Shown piece by piece: positions 58,293 through 64,000 of a stretch of 64,000 nucleotides of DNA (the stretch's first letter is position 1; each line of letters starts with the position of its first letter). This stretch comes from Ardenticatenales bacterium. GTDB taxonomy: Bacteria; Chloroflexota; Anaerolineae; Promineifilales; Promineifilaceae. The notes below the pieces were generated by a model. It saw nothing but the letters and a program-made list of their open reading frames with translations. It ran no database searches and was not told the DNA's origin. The DNA is taken from positions 1 through 64,000 of the forward strand of contig JACKBM010000015.1 in assembly GCA_020634575.1 (NCBI GenBank), in the 5' to 3' direction. The position numbers were made by a program, and so were the translations under genes.

Positions 58293-58445
58293 CTATACCA
58301 GGGAACTGGCCAGACGGCTCATCTCTTCCATCACGGCTGGACCAAGCAGGTACCAGCCCACACTGATGGCCGAACAGCAGATACAAAGTAAAACAACAAC
58401 GGCTACGATGATGATGATATTTCGCTGACGATTGTCTTTAGGCAT
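58293..58445 (-). CDS. 50-aa membrane mini-protein, LCICC type (first of two)
   Basis: A small gene encoding 50 aa: MPKDNRQRNI, then one membrane helix ending LLCICCSAISVGWYLL, then a short tail (EEMSRLASSLV). The start is almost identical to that of the next mini-gene (MPKDNRxRNI). The helix with its LCICC cysteines matches the C-terminal anchor of the FHA protein encoded upstream. It lies 21 bases after the second mini-gene, with a weak GGGA ribosome-binding site. Conservation of start, helix and position argues that it is real. Function unknown. Confidence 0.7.
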   Translation of the reverse strand: MPKDNRQRNIIIIVAVVVLLCICCSAISVGWYLLGPAVMEEMSRLASSLV

Positions 58446-58466
58446 GTCTCACATCCCGGATCTGTT

Positions 58467-58586
58467 CTAGAACGAAGCTGGCGCCAGATAAAAATAAGCG
58501 CCCACGCTGACCGCGCAACAGATGCAGAGCGCGACGGCGACACCAACACCAATCAAAATGTTACGGGTACGATTGTCTTTGGGCAT
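58467..58586 (-). CDS. 39-aa membrane mini-protein, LCICC type (second of two)
   Basis: Encodes 39 aa: MPKDNRTRNI, a helix with ALCICCAVSVGAYFYL, and a five-residue tail. It lies 25 bases downstream of the FHA gene stop on the same strand. The helix is very close to the last 27 residues of the FHA protein (ALCICCASSIGAYAYF). Likely a stand-alone version of the same membrane anchor. Function unknown. Confidence 0.7.
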   Translation of the reverse strand: MPKDNRTRNILIGVGVAVALCICCAVSVGAYFYLAPASF

Positions 58587-58611
58587 GTTTTAGTCCCCGG
58601 ATTCGGTACTG

Positions 58612-59676
58612 CTAGAAGCCAACAAAGTAAGCATAAGCGCCAATAGATGACGCACAGCAGATACACAAAGCAACCACCGCAACCACCGCAATGATGACAT
58701 TACGCCGGTTGCTGAAGAAGCCGCCACCGCCTTCACTCTTGGCACCACCGCTCTTGCTGATTTCGGCAGCGGCCGGCTCCGGGTCAAAGGACGGCAATGG
58801 CGGCGGCTCACTCTTGGCCATCATTGGCTCTGCCTTGGCCGGTTCGTCAAAGGATGGCAATGGTTCCGGCTCGCCAAAAGAGGGCAACGGCTCCGGCTCG
58901 CCAAACGACGGCAGGGGCTCCGGCTCATCGAACGAGGGCAGCGGATCGGGCTCGTCAAACGAGGGCAGCACTTCTTCGGCAGCTGCGGCGGGTTTCTCCG
59001 CAACCGGCTCGTCAAATGATGGCAAAGCTTCATCCATCGACTCTGAGAAGATCATGGTCGCATCATCAGCAGGCTGGTTGAACGCCGGCAGCGCGTCTTC
59101 AACAGGGGCGGCCACCTCTTCAATCTCGGCGACCGGTTCGTCAAACGAGGGCAGCGGTTCGTCGAATGACGGCAACGGTTCTGGCTCCTCGTCCTTTTCA
59201 TCAAAAGCAGTGATGGAAGCTGGCTCAGCGTCAAAGGCGGAGTCAGGTGGGCTTTCCAGCACGCCCGTGTCAACGTCTTCCTCTTCTTCAGCTTCTTCAG
59301 CCATCGCAGCGCCCATACCGGGCAAGGCGCCCATCGGCGCAACCATTGTGGCCATTGGATCAACGCCTTCAATGACCTGGTAGACCAGTTCCACATTGCT
59401 ACCCAGCTGAATCAACTGGTTATTTTTCAGTGTGACCGCATTGCCTTCCAGCCGGCTGCCATCGATGAAAGAGCCATTGGTGGAGCCCATGTCCTGAAGC
59501 TGATAACTACCGCCGATCAGGGAGAGGCGGGCATGTTGACGCGAAACTTCGGCATCATTGATCACAATGTCAGAATTGGGATCACGCCCAATCACCATGG
59601 AATCGGAAATGAGCGTGTAGACGTGACCCGGTTTGGGGCCGGTACGTACAATCAGTTGGTAGGAATTATCAGACAC
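58612..59676 (-). CDS. FHA-domain protein with LPSFDEP repeats and C-terminal LCICC membrane anchor
   Basis: A 354 aa protein in three parts. Residues about 5-100 are an FHA phosphothreonine-binding domain (MVIGRDPNSDIVINDAEVSR; DMGSTNGSFIDG). A long acidic linker carries about ten copies of LPSFDEP or LPSFGEP. At the C-terminus, SNRRN leads into a single membrane helix with ALCICCASSIGAYAYF. The FHA end should be cytoplasmic and the protein tail-anchored. The GTG at 59676 is the most likely start because conserved sequence begins there. Two mini-proteins with the same anchor follow. A partner Ser/Thr kinase is not in the window. A scaffold in phospho-signalling at the membrane is inference. 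Confidence 0.8.
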   Translation of the reverse strand: MSDNSYQLIVRTGPKPGHVYTLISDSMVIGRDPNSDIVINDAEVSRQHARLSLIGGSYQLQDMGSTNGSFIDGSRLEGNAVTLKNNQLIQLGSNVELVYQVIEGVDPMATMVAPMGALPGMGAAMAEEAEEEEDVDTGVLESPPDSAFDAEPASITAFDEKDEEPEPLPSFDEPLPSFDEPVAEIEEVAAPVEDALPAFNQPADDATMIFSESMDEALPSFDEPVAEKPAAAAEEVLPSFDEPDPLPSFDEPEPLPSFGEPEPLPSFGEPEPLPSFDEPAKAEPMMAKSEPPPLPSFDPEPAAAEISKSGGAKSEGGGGFFSNRRNVIIAVVAVVALCICCASSIGAYAYFVGF

Positions 59677-59847
59677 GTTGCTTACCCCTATTGGTTGGTT
59701 TTTGGCGCCAACTGGCGATGGAACTGTCCCCACATGAAGCCTGCCGGTAGGCAAGCGAAGAAAAAACTATGTCAAATAGATGATTCATTCTACCCGATTT
59801 AGGCTTAAGGACAAAGAAAGAAAGTGACAGATTGCGTGCGGTTCAGG

Positions 59848-61443
59848 TTACCGGCGCAGGAATTGCCGGCGTAGGGCGTGAGCGTCTTTCATATCGAGGA
59901 GGAAAACGGCGGCGAGGTAAATCAGCAAGCCTGCCAGACCGGGCAAACCGACCAGCAGCAGCTTGCTCCAGAGGAGACCGGCCGGTAACCAGCTCACCAG
60001 CAGCTCCCACAGAAAATAAGCCACCGCCCCCATAACCAGCGAGGCCGCCAGCGCCTTGCTCAGCGCCGGCCCAATGCCATAACCGCGCAGCCCACCCTGG
60101 GCCCGCCCCAGCACCCAGATCATCAACACCGTGTGGACGATATGTTTGACCGTATCAGCGACCATCAGGCACAGGTAGCTGAGCGGCCCGACCAGCAGCA
60201 GCGCCACCACCATGTAAACCGCAACGCTGATAACGCCAATTAAGGCCGGTCGCCAGGTATCCTGCCGGGCATAGGAGGCAAACACCAGCATCTGATCCAC
60301 AGCGGCGAAAGGGAGACCGAAAAGGTAAAAGCGCAACACCAGGGCCACCACCGCTGTGTTGTCCGGCGTGAAATTATCCCATTCAAAGACCAGGGCCACG
60401 ATGGGGATCGCCAGGGCAAACAAGCCCAGCGTTGCCGGCAAAATGAGCGTTAGAACGAGGCGGATGCCGCTAGCCAACGTCTTGCGATACGCCTCCCAAC
60501 TGCCATTGGCCTGTTGGGAAAGCGTCGGCAGCGTGGCGATGGAGAGGGCCGTGACCACCAGCCCTAGGGGAAACTGCAACAGGGTTGTGGCAAATTGCAT
60601 GGAGGCAATCGCTTCATCAGCTTCACCCGCAGCCAGCCGGTAGCTAAAGCCAATGGCCAGTTGATTGACCACCAGCCCGGCCACGATGGGCGCGTACAGG
60701 ATCAGGATGCGGCGCAGGGCGGGATGGCGCCAGTCGATGCGGACAAAACGTGCGTCCCGCAGCGCCGGTAGCTGCACCACGACCTGCAACCCCGAACCCA
60801 GCAGCAAGCCCCACACCAACCCGCTCACGTCCCCGTGCAGCAGCGCCACGACCACGATGGTGCCGTTGAGGATGGCGGCGGTGAAGGCGGGCAGGGTAAA
60901 ACGCTTCATGGCGTATAAAACGCCGCTGATCAGACTGGCCAGGCTGAGGAAAAGCACCGCCGGCGCTGCCAGGCGCATCAGGCTGACAGTTGTTTCCAGC
61001 AGAGCGGGGTCGCTGAACTCGTCCGCCCCCAATAACATTGCCAGCGGCTGGGCCAGCAATTCAATCAGGACAACACACAGCGTCAATACAAAAAAGGCCA
61101 GGCTGAGGAAGCTGGTAACCACTTCCCATAGCTCTTTACGTTCAGGATCCTCGGCTCGATTGGCATATTCGGAGAAAACGGGGACAAGCGAAGAGTTAAC
61201 CATCTCCCCACCCACGATGAGCTGGAAGATGCTGTTGGGCACATAAGTGGCGATGGTAAAGGCCCCCAGTAAGCCAGAGGCGCCAAACAGGCGCGCTTTA
61301 ACCATCTCGCGAACCAGCCCGAGCAGCCGGCTGGTTACATTGCCCAGCGACAGCAGCAGCGCGGCCCGCAAAATACCTCTATTCTCGCTGATAGGTGCCG
61401 GCTCCGACTCCGCCAACACCGGAGCCTCGCCTGGTTCCGACAT
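59848..61443 (-). CDS. murJ: Lipid II flippase MurJ (MVIN family)
   Basis: A 531 aa polytopic membrane protein with about 14 helices. The N-terminus has the family pattern SLGNVTSRLLGLVREMVKARLFG with conserved Arg residues, and GGEMVNSSLVPVFSEYA follows. It flips the peptidoglycan precursor lipid II across the membrane, so the organism builds peptidoglycan. The N-terminal 25 residues are a hydrophilic extension. Its neighbours are the FHA gene (same strand) and a divergent icmF. No regulation can be read. Confidence 0.88.
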   Translation of the reverse strand: MSEPGEAPVLAESEPAPISENRGILRAALLLSLGNVTSRLLGLVREMVKARLFGASGLLGAFTIATYVPNSIFQLIVGGEMVNSSLVPVFSEYANRAEDPERKELWEVVTSFLSLAFFVLTLCVVLIELLAQPLAMLLGADEFSDPALLETTVSLMRLAAPAVLFLSLASLISGVLYAMKRFTLPAFTAAILNGTIVVVALLHGDVSGLVWGLLLGSGLQVVVQLPALRDARFVRIDWRHPALRRILILYAPIVAGLVVNQLAIGFSYRLAAGEADEAIASMQFATTLLQFPLGLVVTALSIATLPTLSQQANGSWEAYRKTLASGIRLVLTLILPATLGLFALAIPIVALVFEWDNFTPDNTAVVALVLRFYLFGLPFAAVDQMLVFASYARQDTWRPALIGVISVAVYMVVALLLVGPLSYLCLMVADTVKHIVHTVLMIWVLGRAQGGLRGYGIGPALSKALAASLVMGAVAYFLWELLVSWLPAGLLWSKLLLVGLPGLAGLLIYLAAVFLLDMKDAHALRRQFLRR

Positions 61444-61488
61444 AACGGTTGGATTCTAGCTGAGTGCTGGGGGTGGTGCCATACGGGG

Positions 61489-61733
61489 AGACTATCAGTA
61501 CGCTGCGCTTACAGTACGGCCTGCGGCCTTTCAGTGGTCAGCACGTTCGCTACGCTCACTTTTAGTGGTCAGCACGGGCCGGTGGCCCTTTCGGCAGTTA
61601 GTACGGCCTACGGCCTTTCAGTACTCAGACACTGACGGCTGAAAGCGCAGCGTACTGACGGCTGACAGTGAGCGTAGCGAACGTGCTGAAAGTGCAGCGT
61701 ACTGAAAACGAGCACAGCGAGTGTACTGACTGC
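61489..61733. repeat. Mosaic of CAGTACG/CTGAAAG direct and inverted repeats
   Basis: The 331 bp between the divergent murJ and icmF genes is filled with variants of CAGTACGGCCTGCGGCCTTTCAGT. The inverted pair CAGCACGTTCGCTACGCTCAC and GTGAGCGTAGCGAACGTGCTG (about 61538 and 61668) forms long arms, and CAGTACGCTGCGCT has inverse copies at about 61645 and 61693. No gene. Confidence 0.8.
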
Positions 61734-61742
61734 TGCTATAAT
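61734..61742 (+). promoter_or_regulatory. Extended -10 promoter of icmF
   Basis: TGCTATAAT (TGn plus TATAAT) directly after the repeat mosaic, about 33 bases before the icmF start. No clear -35. Confidence 0.55.
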
Positions 61743-61774
61743 GTCCCCAGTGAACCACATTCCCAGGAAACACC

Positions 61775-64000
61775 ATGACCAACCCTTCTGTCTACCAACC
61801 GAAAAATAAAATCCGCATTGTGACGGCGGCTTCTTTGTTTGATGGCCATGATGCGGCCATTAACATCATGCGGCGCATTCTGCAGGCGTCGGGGGCGGAG
61901 GTGATCCATTTGGGGCATGACCGCTCGGTCCAGGAGATTGTCGATACGGCCATCCAGGAAGATGCCCAGGCGATTGCCGTGACCTCTTATCAGGGTGGCC
62001 ACATGGAGTTCTTCCAGTACATGTATGATCTGCTGGAAGAGAAAGGTTGCGGCCACATCCGCATCTTTGGCGGCGGGGCGGCACCATCCTGCCGGAGGAG
62101 CAGCAAGCGCTGCATGATTATGGCATCGCCCGCATCTACTCGCCGGATGATGGCCGGGCCATGGGGCTGCAGGGGATGATCAATGATCTGCTGGCGAAGG
62201 CGGATTTCCCGACGGGCCAACTCAACGCCGATCGCTGGCTGCAGGCGATCGACGAGGTGTATCCGCCGTTGAGCGCACCGGCCGGTTCCCCCACCGAAGT
62301 CGCCGTCAGCCACGAGATCAAGGGACGGATCGAAGCCCGCGCCCTCGGCCGGCTCATCTCCGCTGTAGAAAATGAGCCGGACCTGGTCCAACCCATCATG
62401 GACGAGGTCCACCGGCGTATGGCCGGCCTCGCCCTGCCCCCCATCTTAGGTATCACCGGCACCGGCGGGGCGGGTAAATCGTCGCTGGTGGACGAAATCG
62501 TGCGCCGCTTCCTGCTGGATTTTCCCGAGCACCAGATCGCCATCATCTCCATCGACCCCTCCAAACGGCGGACCGGCGGCGCCCTGCTCGGCGACCGGAT
62601 CCGTATGAACGCGGTCTACAACGAGCGCGTCTACATGCGCTCACTGGCCACCCGCCAGGCCAACCTGGCCCTCTCGCGCCATCTGCCTGAGGTGCTCAAC
62701 GTCCTCAAAGTGGCCCAGTTTGACCTTGTCATCCTGGAAACCTCCGGCATCGGCCAATCTGACACGGAGATCATCGATTTTTCCGACGTGGCCCTCTATG
62801 TGATGACGCCGGAATATGGTGCGGCCTCCCAGCTCGAGAAAATCGACATGCTGGATTATGCCGACGTCATCGCCATCAACAAATTTGATAAACGGGGCGG
62901 CCCCGATGCCGTGCGCGACGTCAAAAAGCAGTATCGGCGCAATCATCAATTGTGGGACGCCGCCGAAGAAACATTGCCCATCGTCGGCACCATCGCTTCC
63001 CAGTTCAACGACCCCGGCACCAATCAGCTTTACCGGGTGCTCATGGAAACGATCAGCCCCAAGACCGGCGCCGACCTAACGCCGAGCCTGGACCTTGCTG
63101 AGGGCGAATCAGCTAAAGTCCACATCATCCCGCCCCGGCGGGTCCGCTACCTGGCCGAAATTGCAGATACCATCCGCGGCTACAACCGCTGGACGGACGA
63201 GCAGGCGCAGCTGGCCAACCAGCTCTACAGCATCCGCCAGACAGAAGCGGCTCTGAGCGATGCCGGGGACGCGCCGGCTGAGGTGGCGCTGACACTTGCG
63301 GGGCTATACGAAGGGCTAGCGCTGGCGCTGGACCGTCAAAACCAGAAGTTGCTGGACGATTGGGCTGAAAAAGCCGCCAACTATGAAGCCGAGATGTACA
63401 CCTACACGGTACGCGGTCGGGAAATCCGCATCCCCACCCGGGTTAAAACGTTGTCCGGCAACGAAATTCGCCGGGTCAGCCTGCCGAAATATTCTGCCTG
63501 GGGGGATATTCTGAAGTGGAATTTGCAGGAGAATGTGCCGGGTGAATTCCCTTTACAGCCGGCGTCTTCCCCTTCAAACGGCAGAATGAGGACCCGACAC
63601 GTATGTTTGCCGGCGAAGGCGGCCCGGAACGGACCAACAAGCGCTTCCATTACGTCTCCCTGGGCATGCCGGCGCGGCGCCTGTCGACTGCGTTTGATTC
63701 GGTGACGTTGTACGGGCAGGACCCGGATTACCGGCCGGATATCTACGGCAAAGTCGGCAACTCCGGCGTCTCCGTGCCCACCCTGGACGACGCCAAGAAG
63801 CTCTACAGCGGCTTCGACCTGTGCGACCCGGCCACCTCGGTCTCCATGACCATCAACGGCCCGGCGGCGACCATCCTCGCCTTCTTCCTCAACGCCGCCA
63901 TTGACCAACAATGTGAAAAATACATTCTCGAGCACGGTCTTGAGGATGAGGTTGAGGCCCGGTTGCGCGCCAAATACGACAACCGCGGTCTGGAGCGCCC
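61775..64000 (+). CDS. icmF: Fused isobutyryl-CoA mutase (IcmF-type), two apparent frameshifts, cut by window edge
   Basis: A B12-dependent acyl-CoA mutase fused to its G-protein chaperone. Order: a B12-binding domain ([17 protein letters not shown]), a MeaB-like GTPase with P-loop [16 protein letters not shown] and Walker-type segments ([31 protein letters not shown]), and then the start of the mutase domain ([38 protein letters not shown]). The reading frame breaks twice: at the G run 62075-62078, where one more G restores [11 protein letters not shown], and at the T run 63552-63554, where one more T restores [10 protein letters not shown]. Beyond both breaks the coding quality is high. The mutase continues past the window. 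It interconverts isobutyryl-CoA and n-butyryl-CoA or a related pair. Confidence 0.85.

Noticed and set aside
1..64000. tRNA, rRNA, transposase, integrase, toxin-antitoxin and defence genes
   Set aside because: Looked for by eye (TTCGA loops, DDE-type, HTH-small-gene pairs) and none recognised; tRNAscan-SE and defence-HMM searches were not possible here.

Overview
The window looks like a chromosomal segment of a GC-rich (roughly 60 %) bacterium, most likely Chloroflexota (Anaerolineae/Ardenticatenia-like). That placement is an inference from gene content. It rests on menaquinone prenyltransferase MenA, many lipoproteins with Pro/Thr-rich linkers, a T-box leader, an LprG-like lipoprotein paired with a 14-helix MFS pump, a zinc-less ribosomal protein L31 fused to an alpha-CTD-like domain, and a fused isobutyryl-CoA mutase. 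No rRNA, tRNA, CRISPR array, transposase or phage gene was seen. Both edges cut genes: a deaminase start at the left and icmF at the right.

Layout. 1-9.7 kb: deaminase start, menA, hybrid histidine kinase, aminotransferase, fabH, two tandem secreted metallopeptidase-like paralogs and a YtxH-like protein. 9.7-10.5 kb: mostly non-coding, with two minus-strand terminators, a possible gene remnant and a promoter/operator. 10.5-15.3 kb: an Nfu_N-like protein, LprG-like lipoprotein and MFS pump operon, then aspS. 15.5-21 kb: VOC protein, IscA-type protein, DUF2203, radical SAM, small proteins, a nine-ribbon zinc protein and folE. 21-25 kb: a minus-strand run with rplU-rpmA-rpmE behind a clear promoter and leader hairpin, then tdk-hpt-cca. 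25-31 kb: NAGPA-like lipoprotein, TIGR03936 protein, LysM/M23 lipoprotein, zinc-ribbon membrane protein and proS. 31-40 kb: VOC, LURP-one-like protein, an alpha/beta-hydrolase/acyl-CoA-synthetase fusion, DUF3160 lipoprotein, HIT protein and a PPDK_N-like protein. 40-46.6 kb: SbcC/SbcD-type nuclease pair and a Kelch-like protein. 46.7-52.2 kb: T-box leader, AlaX-like editing protein, unknown protein and an IleRS with altered signature motifs. 52-64 kb: LysM/lamin-tail protein, membrane protein, serine hydrolase, glycosidase-like lipoprotein, pgl, DUF1232, an FHA protein followed by two unlisted mini membrane proteins, murJ and icmF.

Most genes are housekeeping or envelope genes. The unusual material lies in fusions, signature-motif changes and intergenic DNA. 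Several gaps are filled almost exactly by inverted repeats, others by short tandem arrays of ACCCGnCGGGT-like palindromes. Several such repeats touch or supply the stop codon of the neighbouring gene. The palindrome ACCGGCCGGT occurs at least 23 times in 64 kb, like a HIP1-type element.

The strongest candidates for a new system are: (1) the T-box/AlaX/unknown/IleRS(GVHH) unit; (2) an FHA protein whose C-terminal LCICC membrane anchor recurs as two free-standing mini proteins directly downstream; and (3) the gap-filling inverted repeats.
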